Assembly: GCA_003819815.1 (NCBI GenBank)
Contig: RPQJ01000026.1
Location: 1-36,236, forward strand
Length of the DNA: 36,236 nt
Source of the DNA: Lysobacterales bacterium
Lineage (GTDB): Bacteria > Pseudomonadota > Gammaproteobacteria > Steroidobacterales > Steroidobacteraceae
Direction: 5' to 3'
The notes beneath the pieces were generated by a model. The model saw only the letters and a list, made by a program, of their open reading frames with translations, did not search any database and was not told where the DNA came from. Made by a program: the position numbers and the translations under genes. This document shows positions 7,673-15,504 of this stretch, one piece after another (position 1 is the first letter of the stretch; each line of letters starts with the position of its first letter).

Positions 7673-10303
7673 ATGAAGACCCGATCTTCGAACATCGCCA
7701 CCGCCGTGCGTTTCGCCCTCGCGAGCGCAGTCGGCCTCTCCGCCGCGCTCGGCGCGGCAGCGTCGCACGCGCAGACCGCGGGCGACCAGAAGCTCGAGGA
7801 GGTGTACGTCACCGGTTCGCGCATCGCGCGCGGCTCCGACTTCGAGAGCCCGTCGCCGGTCGCGACCTTCGACCGCGCAGCGCTCGAGAAATCGGGCTAC
7901 ACCACGCTGCAGCAGCTGCTCGAGAAGCAGCCTTTCGCGGGCAACGGCACCTTCTCGACGCGCGGCAACAACCAGGACTCGACCGCGAACGGCGCAGCGT
8001 CCATCAGCCTCCGCGGCCTCGGCGCGGATGCGACGCTCGTGCTCGTGAACGGCCGCCGCGTCGCGATCAGCGCGTTCGCTGAAGGCATCACCACGAACTT
8101 CGTCGACATCAACACGATCCCGGTTGCCGCGATCGAGCGCATCGAGGTCCTGAAGGACGGCGCTTCGGCGGTCTACGGCTCCGACGCGGTCGCGGGCGTC
8201 GTCAACATCATCCTGCGCAAGGACTTCGACGGCTACGAGGTCTCGGCGGGCTACGGCGCCGCGGACAGCTACGACGAGCAGCACGTTTCGGGCATGTGGG
8301 GCATCGCCGGCGAGGACTCGAACGTCACGATGATCGCCGACTACTTCACGAACGACACGCTGTTCAACAAGGACCGCGGGTCGCTCGGCTCGGCCGACCA
8401 GTCGCGGCGAGGCGGCGAGGACTTCCGCTCGTCGCGTGGATTCCCGGGCAGCTTCGTGGTCGACGGCGTCGCCACGCGCGATCCGGCCTGCCCGCCGGAC
8501 CGCTCGGCCGGCGCGAACTGCGTGTTCGACTACGGCCCGTACAACCTGCTGATCCCCGAGGCCGAGCGCACCGGCTTCATGCTGCTCGCGCGGAACGGCG
8601 TCGGCAACGGCATGGAGCTCTTCGCCGAGGTCGGCTTCCAGCACAACAACTCGATCGCCCAGGGCGCACCGACGCCACTCGACGGCGAGGCGGGACTCAC
8701 GGTGCCGGCGGACCATCCGGGCAACCCGTTCGCGACGACGAACACGATCGAGATCCGCCGCTTCCGCACCGTCGATGCCGGGGCGCGGCAGTGGGACATC
8801 TCGACCGACAATCTGCGGGGCCTCCTCGGCCTGCGCGGCGAGTGGAACGACTGGGACTGGGAGGTCGCGGCACAGCGCGCCCGCAGCGAGTCGGACCAGA
8901 CGGGCAGCCGCAGGCAGGGCTGGGTCCGCACCGATTACCTGCAGCAGCAGATCGACGCCGGCCGGTACAACCCGTTCGGCGGCACGTTCAACTCCGCCGA
9001 CGTGATCGACGACATCACGACGAGCCTCGTGCGCAGGGGCAAGTCCGACCTCACCGCGTTCGACGGCTCGATCTCCGGCGAGATCTACGAGCTGCCGGCC
9101 GGCAACATCGGCCTCGCGGCAGGCCTCGAGTACCGCGACGAGTCGATCAGCGACGTGCCGGACGAGCAGTTCCAGCGCGGCCTGATCTTCGGCACGGAGT
9201 CGATCGCGGCGAGAGCGGAGCGCGACATCACCTCCGCCTACGTCGAGGTCTCCGTGCCGATCATCGAGTCGCTCGACGCGGACTTCGCGGTCCGCTACGA
9301 CGACTACAGCGACTTCGGCGACACCTTCAACCCGAAGATCGCCGTGCGCTGGGCGCCGCTCGACTCGCTCGCCGCGCGCGCCTCGTGGGGCACGGGCTTC
9401 CGCGCACCGTCGCTCGCGCAGATCGGCCTGGGCCCCTCCGACGAGTCGCAGTTCTTCACGGACACGTTCGGGTGCAACGACAACCCGATCTACTGCGCCG
9501 CGACGGACTACACGATCCGCTTCTCCGGCAATCCGGACCTGCAGCCAGAGACGTCTGATTCCTGGAACATCGGCGTGCAGTGGCAGCCGCTGGCCGACCT
9601 GCGCTTCTCGGTCGACTACTGGGACATCACCCAGGACGACAAGATCGACGAAGTGCCCTTCGGCCTGATCTACCAGGCGAACTGCAACGAGCAGGGCAAC
9701 CCGCTCTGCGAGCGTGGCGCACCGCTGCCCGGCGACACGCTCGGTCCCCTGATCCGCGTGTATTCGACGTTCGGCAACATCGGCGAGCAGTCGGTGAACG
9801 GCATCGACTTCGGCGCGTACTGGACGACCGACCTCGTGGGCGGCGTGCTGAGCCTCTCGCTCGACTACTCGCGGCTGCTCGAGTTCACGCGTGACGAAGT
9901 CGACGGCGACGGCAACCTGGTCTCGCGCGAGCTCACGGGCGAGTACGAGTACCCGGAAGACCGCTTCGTGCTGAGCGGCGACTGGGCATTCACGGACTGG
10001 GGCGCCTCCGCCGTCGTGAACTACGTGGGCTCGTTCGAGGACACGCCGGACATCGACTTCGACGGCATCCTCGACTTCGACCAGAACAGGTCGCGGACGG
10101 TGGGCTCGTTCACCACGGTGAACCTGCAGGGTCGCTACACGGGCTTCGAAGGCATCACGCTCGTGCTCGGCCTCGACAACGCGCTCGACGAGGACCCGCC
10201 GTTCGCCATCGGCGACGGCGACACGGATCTCTACGGCTACGTATCGAGCCAGCACGACCCGCGCGGACAGTTCATCTACGGCAAGGTGACGTTCCGCTTC
10301 TGA
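7673..10303 (+). CDS. TonB-dependent outer membrane receptor
   Basis: An 876-residue outer-membrane transporter energised by TonB-ExbBD. It has a signal peptide (MKTRSSNIATA... ending SHAQ, about 1-34), a TonB-box-like segment EEVYVTGSRI (about 41-50), a plug domain with SISLRGLGADATLVLVNGRR and IERIEVLKDGASAVYGSDAV (about 105-170), then a 22-strand-type barrel with many aromatic-ended strands and a final phenylalanine (GKVTFRF). In the barrel, RASWGTGFRAPSLAQIGLGP and NPDLQPETSDSWNIGVQW are the usual TonB_dep_Rec landmarks. The sequence resembles the large receptor groups that import oligosaccharides, peptides or siderophores in Xanthomonas-like bacteria; the ligand is not identifiable. It stands alone between its own promoter and terminator. 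An upstream in-frame ATG at 7634 would add 13 residues but spoil the signal peptide. Confidence 0.93.
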   Translation: MKTRSSNIATAVRFALASAVGLSAALGAAASHAQTAGDQKLEEVYVTGSRIARGSDFESPSPVATFDRAALEKSGYTTLQQLLEKQPFAGNGTFSTRGNNQDSTANGAASISLRGLGADATLVLVNGRRVAISAFAEGITTNFVDINTIPVAAIERIEVLKDGASAVYGSDAVAGVVNIILRKDFDGYEVSAGYGAADSYDEQHVSGMWGIAGEDSNVTMIADYFTNDTLFNKDRGSLGSADQSRRGGEDFRSSRGFPGSFVVDGVATRDPACPPDRSAGANCVFDYGPYNLLIPEAERTGFMLLARNGVGNGMELFAEVGFQHNNSIAQGAPTPLDGEAGLTVPADHPGNPFATTNTIEIRRFRTVDAGARQWDISTDNLRGLLGLRGEWNDWDWEVAAQRARSESDQTGSRRQGWVRTDYLQQQIDAGRYNPFGGTFNSADVIDDITTSLVRRGKSDLTAFDGSISGEIYELPAGNIGLAAGLEYRDESISDVPDEQFQRGLIFGTESIAARAERDITSAYVEVSVPIIESLDADFAVRYDDYSDFGDTFNPKIAVRWAPLDSLAARASWGTGFRAPSLAQIGLGPSDESQFFTDTFGCNDNPIYCAATDYTIRFSGNPDLQPETSDSWNIGVQWQPLADLRFSVDYWDITQDDKIDEVPFGLIYQANCNEQGNPLCERGAPLPGDTLGPLIRVYSTFGNIGEQSVNGIDFGAYWTTDLVGGVLSLSLDYSRLLEFTRDEVDGDGNLVSRELTGEYEYPEDRFVLSGDWAFTDWGASAVVNYVGSFEDTPDIDFDGILDFDQNRSRTVGSFTTVNLQGRYTGFEGITLVLGLDNALDEDPPFAIGDGDTDLYGYVSSQHDPRGQFIYGKVTFRF

Positions 10304-10332
10304 ACGTTGGGGGCGTCTCGTCCCCTGCTTCG

Positions 10333-10362
10333 AGGGGCGCCGCAAGGCGCCCCTTTTTTTTT
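10333..10362 (+). terminator. Rho-independent terminator after the TonB receptor
   Basis: A perfect 8-bp stem (10334-10341 with 10346-10353) closed by a GCAA tetraloop and followed by nine T residues (10354-10362); the A at 10333 can extend the stem. It lies 30 bases after the receptor stop. Confidence 0.9.
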
Positions 10363-10438
10363 CTTGCGGCAGCCCACGAATCGCGAGGCGCACGAAACCC
10401 CTAGAATTCTCGAATCGCCGCAATACGGAGGGCGATCG

Positions 10439-11470
10439 ATGCGCAACGGAATGATTCTCACTGCAATCCTGCTTTCCTGCGTGCCCGCCGCCGCACGCGC
10501 CGGGACGGACTGGCAGGCACTGCCCGACGTGGCGCCCGCGCCAGCCGACAATCCGACCACGGCGGCCAAGGTCGAACTCGGCAAGATGCTCTACTTCGAC
10601 CAGCGCCTGTCCTCGACGGGATCGGTGTCGTGCTTCTCGTGCCACAACGTCATCGAGGGCGGCGACGATCACATGGCCACGTCCGCTGGCGTGCACGGAC
10701 AGAAAGGCGGCCGCAACGCGCCCACGGTCTGGAACGCGGCATTCCACTCGGTGCAGTTCTGGGACGGCCGGGCGCCGTCGCTCGAGGAACAGGCCAAGGG
10801 ACCGCCGGTGAACCCGATCGAGATGGGCATGGCGGACCTGGGCGCAGTAACCGGTCGGATCCGCGCCATTCCCGGGTACCGGCCCTATTTCGTCACGGCG
10901 TTCGGCGAAGGCGACGTCGTAACGATGGAGAATACGGCCCGCGCCATCGCTGCATACGAGCGCACGCTCATCACCCCGGGCAGCGCCTATGACCGCTACG
11001 TCAAAGGCGACGAGGCGGCCATGGATGCAACGCAGGTCCGGGGTATGGAGACGTTCGCCGCGACGGGCTGTACGGCCTGTCACCAGGGGCCCGCCTTCAA
11101 CGGACCGGCGCTCCCGGGCGGAACCGGCTTCTTCGTGAAGTTCCCGACCCACGCCGCGAGCCCTTACGTTGCGGAGTACGCGCTCACCGACGATGCGGGC
11201 CGCTACGCCGCGACGAAGGACGAGGCCGACCGCGGAATGTGGCGCGTGCCGACGCTGCGGAACCTGGCCTACACGGCGCCGTACATGCACAACGGGTCCG
11301 TGAAGTCCCTGCCCGCCGCCGTGCGCGTCATGGCCTCGACGCAGCTCGACCGCACGCTCACCGACCAGGAGACCGCGGACATCGTGGCGTTCCTCGGCGC
11401 GCTCGACGGACCGTTCCCCGAGCAGACCCTGCCGCGACTGCCGCCCACGCCGGGCGACCTGCTCAACTAG
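10439..11470 (+). CDS. Di-haem cytochrome c peroxidase / MauG family protein
   Basis: A 343-residue periplasmic di-haem peroxidase reducing hydrogen peroxide with electrons from cytochrome c, or a MauG-like oxidase. There is a signal peptide (MRNGMILTAILLSCVPAAARA). Two haem c attachment motifs are present: CFSCH (C65-H69) in the N-terminal domain and CTACH (C211-H215) in the C-terminal domain. Family features include GKMLYFDQRLS, NAPTVWNAAFHSVQFWDGRA and the late YMHNGSVKSLPAAV, whose Met/His could ligate haem. The start is the ATG at 10439 with GGAGG just upstream (10427-10431). The TAGAAT at 10402-10407 is a plausible -10 without a good -35. The strong terminator before it argues for separate expression from the receptor. 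Confidence 0.9.
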   Translation: MRNGMILTAILLSCVPAAARAGTDWQALPDVAPAPADNPTTAAKVELGKMLYFDQRLSSTGSVSCFSCHNVIEGGDDHMATSAGVHGQKGGRNAPTVWNAAFHSVQFWDGRAPSLEEQAKGPPVNPIEMGMADLGAVTGRIRAIPGYRPYFVTAFGEGDVVTMENTARAIAAYERTLITPGSAYDRYVKGDEAAMDATQVRGMETFAATGCTACHQGPAFNGPALPGGTGFFVKFPTHAASPYVAEYALTDDAGRYAATKDEADRGMWRVPTLRNLAYTAPYMHNGSVKSLPAAVRVMASTQLDRTLTDQETADIVAFLGALDGPFPEQTLPRLPPTPGDLLN

Positions 11471-11485
11471 CCGTCCGCAGCAGCT

Positions 11486-11511
11486 TCGAGGGGCCGTCGA
11501 AGGCCCCTCGA
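11486..11511. terminator. Hairpin between convergent genes
   Basis: A perfect 10-bp inverted repeat (11486-11495 with 11502-11511, 6-base loop) between the stops of the peroxidase and the M28 peptidase. There is no T tract on either strand, so it would be a weak or bidirectional terminator at best. Confidence 0.5.
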
Positions 11512-11521
11512 TCGGGCAGTC

Positions 11522-13198
11522 TCACCGCCCGGGAGGTGCAGGCGCCGCAGTGGACGCGGCGGGCCCAAATCGCTCGCCGAAGAAGTCGCCCGTCTTCCAG
11601 GCCGGGCGCGCCGGGTCGTTCGCGATCTCGAGCGCGATGTGGTGGTTGAGCCACGCGAGCCGCGCGGCGCCGGGCCAGTGGATCGGCTGGTCGACGTCGT
11701 CGCTCGGCAGGTGATAGCGCTTCGCGAGGAACTCCGCGATGCCCTTCACGCCGTCGCCCCCGTCGCGCAGTTTCACGCCGGACAGCAGGTAGATGGCGGG
11801 GATGCCCGCACGGACGAACTCGTACTGGTCGCTGCGGATGAAGATCACTTCCTCCGGGAACGGATCGGGCGTCAGCGTGAGGCCCGCGGCCGCCGCCGCG
11901 CGGCGCACGACGGGCTCGAGCGTCGAGTGCTCGAGGCCGATCGGCACGACGTCCGATGCGTCACCGATCAGGAGCGGCATGTCCATGTTGACGTTCGCGA
12001 CGATGGAATCGAGCGGGACCGTGGGATCGGCGACGAACTGGCGGGCGCCGAGCAGACCCATCTCCTCCGCGGTGAGTGCGACGAAGAGCACCGAGCGTTT
12101 CGGCTTCGCCGCATCGTCGGCGAGCTGCCGCGCCGCCTCGAGCATCGTCGCGACGCCGACGGCGTTGTCCTGCGCGCCGTTGTAGATCGCATCCCCGCCG
12201 TGCGGCGCGCCGACGCCCAGGTGGTCGAGGTGCGCCGTGAAGGCGACGTGCTCGGCGGCGAGTCGTGGGTCGGAACCGCGGAGGCGCCCGATCACGTTGT
12301 GGCTCTCGATACGCTCGAGGGTCGCACGCGTCGCGAGCGTCGCGGTGCCCGCGAGGTCGAACGACCTGAGCCGGCCCTGCTCCAGCATCTCGTACACTTC
12401 GGCTGCCGTGTGCGGCGAGCCCGCGAAGAATGCATCCGCGACGGCGACGCTGCAGACGGCGCGGACGCGGATCTCCGGGAAGTCGTCGTGTGGTCGTCCT
12501 GCCGCATCGAGCGAGCGCATCACGGGCTGGCGCCAGTTCGGCGCATCGAGGACCCACGGCCGCTTCTTCTCGTTCTCGGGGTCGTCGAGGGTGATGATGC
12601 CGACGGCGCCGAGCCGGGCCAGCTCGCGACGCTTCCCAGTCGAATCGGAGTGGAACGCACGCTGGTCGATCGGGAACTGCCTGGGCGCATTGGTCAGCAT
12701 CACGGCGATCTTGCCGCGGACGTCCACGCCCGCGAGGTCGTCGTGCCCGAGTTCGGGCGCGCGCACGGCCTGGCCGACGAACACCATCGGCGCCGTGACG
12801 TCGGCGCTGCCCTCGAAGAAGTTGACGCCCGGCAGGCACTGCGACTCGAACTCGAAGTCGGTGGTCTTCCCGGCCCGGGTGATCGCGAACCGCGAGCCTT
12901 CTCGCTGGAGCGTTCCCTTGAGCAGCGGGACGCGTTCGAAATAGCCGCCGTCGTCGCCGGCGGGCTCGAGCCCCATCTGGCGGTACTGCGTGGCGACGTA
13001 CAGCGCCGCAAGGTCGTAGCCGCGCGTGCCGGCCGCACGACCTTCGAGCAGGTCGTCCGCGAGGAACCGCACGTCGGCTTCGATGCGCGCCGCCGATGCC
13101 GCCGGCACCGGTCCCGGCGCGGCTTCGGCGCGGCCAGGTTCCGGCACGGCCAACGCCGCCATGCCCGCCCACGCCGCGATCCAGAGGTGCTTACCCAT
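11522..13198 (-). CDS. M28 family zinc aminopeptidase with PA domain
   Basis: A 558-residue exported peptidase that removes N-terminal residues from peptides with a di-zinc site. The signal peptide spans about 1-24 (ending GRAEA). A protease-associated domain lies in the middle (LAGVDVRGKIAVMLTNAP about 175-195; LARLGAVGIITLDDP). The catalytic core shows the M28 order of ligands: TAHLDHLG (H323 with D325), QDNAVGVA (Asp), TAEEMGLLG (Glu pair), VNMDMP (Asp) and KRYHLPSDD (His). It matches peptidases annotated as M20/M28 or glutaminyl-peptide-cyclase-like proteins in Xanthomonas-type genomes. The ATG at 13198 has GCGAGG upstream. It lies divergent from msrA across 132 bases. Confidence 0.9.
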   Translation of the reverse strand: MGKHLWIAAWAGMAALAVPEPGRAEAAPGPVPAASAARIEADVRFLADDLLEGRAAGTRGYDLAALYVATQYRQMGLEPAGDDGGYFERVPLLKGTLQREGSRFAITRAGKTTDFEFESQCLPGVNFFEGSADVTAPMVFVGQAVRAPELGHDDLAGVDVRGKIAVMLTNAPRQFPIDQRAFHSDSTGKRRELARLGAVGIITLDDPENEKKRPWVLDAPNWRQPVMRSLDAAGRPHDDFPEIRVRAVCSVAVADAFFAGSPHTAAEVYEMLEQGRLRSFDLAGTATLATRATLERIESHNVIGRLRGSDPRLAAEHVAFTAHLDHLGVGAPHGGDAIYNGAQDNAVGVATMLEAARQLADDAAKPKRSVLFVALTAEEMGLLGARQFVADPTVPLDSIVANVNMDMPLLIGDASDVVPIGLEHSTLEPVVRRAAAAAGLTLTPDPFPEEVIFIRSDQYEFVRAGIPAIYLLSGVKLRDGGDGVKGIAEFLAKRYHLPSDDVDQPIHWPGAARLAWLNHHIALEIANDPARPAWKTGDFFGERFGPAASTAAPAPPGR

Positions 13199-13330
13199 GT
13201 TGCCTCGCTCGTCCGACCGAGTCCGCGCGGGAACGGACTCAAAATTGAATCCCGCACCTGCAACAATAGCGAATGAGCGTTCGGCGCCGCCACGCGCCTC
13301 GAGACGGACCCCCACGGGAGCACGGCAGCC

Positions 13331-13933
13331 ATGGCATTGAAGATCGATCCCTGGTCATTTCCGGACCCGGTGGAAGCCGGCGACGCTTCCGCAGGCGACC
13401 GCATCGTGCTGGCGGGCGGCTGCTTCTGGTGCACCGAGGCCGTCTACGCCCAACTCGACGGCGTGCTGTCGGTGCGGCCCGGCTACGCGGGCGGGTCGCC
13501 CGAGACGGCGGACTACAAGACCGTGTGCAGGGGAGACACGGGCCACGCGGAGGTCGTGGAGGTCGTGTACGACCCTGCACGCGTGGGCCTGGGCCAGATC
13601 CTGAAGATCTTCTTCTCGATCGCGCACGACCCGACGCAGGTTAACCGCCAGGGCGGGGACGTGGGCACGCAGTACCGTTCGGCGATCTTCCACGCGAACG
13701 AGGCGCAGCGCCGCATCGCCGAGGCCTACATCCGCCAGATCGACGCCGCCGGCATCTTCGACGATCCCGTCGCGACCCGCCTCGAGCCGCTCGATCGCTT
13801 CTACGTCGCGGAGGACTATCACCACGACTACGCAGCCCGCAACCCGGACCAGGACTACATCCGCGCCGCGGCCCTGCCGAAGGTGGCGAAGCTGCGCAAG
13901 GTCCACCCGGACAAGCTCAAGGACCAGCCATGA
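13331..13933 (+). CDS. msrA: Peptide-methionine (S)-S-oxide reductase MsrA
   Basis: Reduces the S epimer of methionine sulfoxide in proteins, recycling through thioredoxin. The signature GGCFWCTEAVYAQLDGV contains the nucleophile C31 and C34. Further family landmarks are RPGYAGGS, GDTGHAEVVEVVYDP, HDPTQVNRQGGDVGTQYRS and the C-terminal EDYHHDYAARNP. Length is 200 residues, normal for MsrA without a signal peptide, so it is cytoplasmic. A resolving cysteine near the C-terminus, found in many MsrA proteins, is not present; besides C31 and C34 the only other cysteine seen is in YKTVCRGDTGHAE, so resolution may use C34, that cysteine, or thioredoxin directly. Stop and next start overlap as ATGA with msrB. 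Confidence 0.97.
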   Translation: MALKIDPWSFPDPVEAGDASAGDRIVLAGGCFWCTEAVYAQLDGVLSVRPGYAGGSPETADYKTVCRGDTGHAEVVEVVYDPARVGLGQILKIFFSIAHDPTQVNRQGGDVGTQYRSAIFHANEAQRRIAEAYIRQIDAAGIFDDPVATRLEPLDRFYVAEDYHHDYAARNPDQDYIRAAALPKVAKLRKVHPDKLKDQP

Positions 13934-14373
13934 CGACCTTCGACCTGACGCCGCCGACCCCCGCGGAACGGCGCGCGCTCGAGGCGATGCTTACGCCGGC
14001 CGAGCGCGAAGTGCTGCTGCAGCACGGCACGGAGCGGCCGTTCTGCGGCATCTTCAACGACCACAAGCAGCCCGGTGTCTACGGCTGCCGCCTGTGCGGC
14101 CTGCCGCTCTTCCGCGCCACGACCAAGTTCGAGAGCGGCACCGGCTGGCCGAGCTTCACGCAGCCGTACGATCCCGCGCACCTGAAGTACGTCCGCGACT
14201 CGAGCCACGGCATGCAGCGCACCGAGATCCGTTGTGCCCGCTGCGACAGCCACCAGGGGCACGTGTTTCCCGACGGGCCGCCGCCGACGGGTGAGCGGTA
14301 TTGCATCAACTCCGTCTCGCTGCAGTTCACGCCCGACGGGGAGCCGCTGCCCGACCCGCTGCGGCGCGGCTGA
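13930..14373 (+). CDS. msrB: Peptide-methionine (R)-S-oxide reductase MsrB
   Basis: Reduces the R epimer of methionine sulfoxide, complementing MsrA. The protein has 147 residues. The catalytic cysteine C125 is in GERYCINS. Two CxxC pairs, CRLCGLP and CARCDSH, form the structural zinc site, and the fold landmarks GTGWPSFTQP and SHQGHVFPDGP are intact. Its ATG overlaps the msrA stop by 4 bases, so the two repair enzymes should be made together. No export signal is seen. Confidence 0.97.
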   Translation: MTTFDLTPPTPAERRALEAMLTPAEREVLLQHGTERPFCGIFNDHKQPGVYGCRLCGLPLFRATTKFESGTGWPSFTQPYDPAHLKYVRDSSHGMQRTEIRCARCDSHQGHVFPDGPPPTGERYCINSVSLQFTPDGEPLPDPLRRG

Positions 14374-14486
14374 GCGTCGCGGTTTCACGTATTCTGACGG
14401 GGTGGCCAGTGGGTGATACTGCCTCGGTGCGGTGTCGCGGGGGGGCTGCCGCGCATCGAAGAGTATTGTTGAAACAAGGAGTTACC

Positions 14487-14900
14487 ATGGGATTCTTCAG
14501 CTCGATTCTGGAAAAACTGGGCCTCAAGTCGGCGAAGGCACAGCCGGCTCCGACGCCGCCCCCGCCCCCGCAGCCGCAGATGGCGCCGCAGCCGATGCCG
14601 AGCGCCCCGCCGCCGCCGCCGCCGCCCCAACCCATCGCCGTGGTGGACGTCGTCGCCATGCTCGAGCAGATGGCGGCCGCCAATCCGCAGAAGCTCAACT
14701 GGAAGACGTCGATCGTCGACCTGCTGAAGCTCCTCGACATCGACAGCAGCTACTCGGCGCGCAAGGAACTCGCGCTCGAGCTCGGCGTGCCGCAGGAATA
14801 CCTCGGCGATTCCGCGAAGATGAACATCTGGCTGCACAAGACGGTGCTGCAGGAGATTGCGCGGAACGGCGGCAACATCCCGGAAGAACTCTACAGCTGA
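14487..14900 (+). CDS. DUF3597 family protein
   Basis: A 137-residue protein of the DUF3597 family, function unknown. It has a short N-terminal amphipathic helix (MGFFSSILEKLGLK), a proline-rich linker (about 20-50, with a run of seven prolines) and a conserved helical domain: VVDVVAMLEQMAAANPQKLN, TSIVDLLKLLDIDSS, RKELALELGVPQ and MNIWLHKTVLQEIARNGG. The ATG at 14487 is preceded by AAGGAG at 14476-14481, fixing the start. It is probably soluble. It was remembered as a YidB/DUF3597-like small protein; no partner is evident. Confidence 0.85.
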   Translation: MGFFSSILEKLGLKSAKAQPAPTPPPPPQPQMAPQPMPSAPPPPPPPQPIAVVDVVAMLEQMAAANPQKLNWKTSIVDLLKLLDIDSSYSARKELALELGVPQEYLGDSAKMNIWLHKTVLQEIARNGGNIPEELYS

Positions 14901-14922
14901 TACGCCGGCCGCGCGCCGGAGT

Positions 14923-15312
14923 TCAGGACGGGGTCGGGCCTGCTGCCCGGCCCCGTTTCCGTCTGCGCCACCACCACGCGTACGCCACGCCATTCACCGC
15001 GAGCACGAGGACCCCGAGCACGGCCTGCACGCCGCGCGTCAGACCGTCCGGGTACACCAGCCCGAGCAGGTAGTGCTCGATGAATCCGCCGGCGTAGCCT
15101 TCCTCGCCCGCCAGTTGCCGCAGTCCTATCTCGAGTGGCGTGAGAGGACACACGGCGCCGAGGAATGCGATGCCGGCACCCCATGCCACCGCAGGCACAT
15201 GCAGCCAGACGAGACGCGGCCAGCGCAGCGCGGCGAAGCCGCCCAGCATCACGAACGCGATGAACGCTGCGTGCAGCAGCAGTACGACGTCTGCGGACAG
15301 CCGGTAGATCAC
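14923..15312 (-). CDS. DUF2784 small integral membrane protein
   Basis: About 129 residues with several hydrophobic helices: VVLLLHAAFIAFVMLGGFAA, LHVPAVAWGAGIAFLGAVCP, and a C-terminal TM near VLGVLVLAVNGVAYAW, followed by a basic tail. The pattern YRLSADVVLLLHAAFIAFV and CPLTPLE is typical of DUF2784, whose role is not known. The start is uncertain. The GTG at 15312 is favoured because GAGG lies 5 bases upstream and family members start next to YRL; a GTG at 15318 and a TTG at 15336 are alternatives. It converges on the DUF3597 gene with 22 bases between stops. Confidence 0.8.
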   Translation of the reverse strand: MIYRLSADVVLLLHAAFIAFVMLGGFAALRWPRLVWLHVPAVAWGAGIAFLGAVCPLTPLEIGLRQLAGEEGYAGGFIEHYLLGLVYPDGLTRGVQAVLGVLVLAVNGVAYAWWWRRRKRGRAAGPTPS

Positions 15313-15504
15313 GTCCACCTCGTGTTCGGAGTGCAACGCCCAGGCCGCCTCGGTGGCGCGCGATCAAGTCAAATCGATGCAGCGCCGTCCGTCAACGTGC
15401 ACGGACGCGCACGTCGGGTGTAGTCTTTCCTGATTCACCGGAGCACGAGACTCCGGCCCACGCCACCACAGGGGTTCGACGCCGGACCCGACGGAGGGTT
15501 GCTG

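Noticed and set aside
7595-11290. Minus-strand open frame of about 1231 codons opposite the TonB receptor and peroxidase
   Set aside because: Arg/Val/Ala-rich, low-complexity shadow product of high GC; the plus-strand genes have full domain signatures and ribosome sites.
13245-13272. TTGAAT...TAGCGA as an msrA promoter
   Set aside because: Only 4/6 and 3/6 matches; too weak to list.
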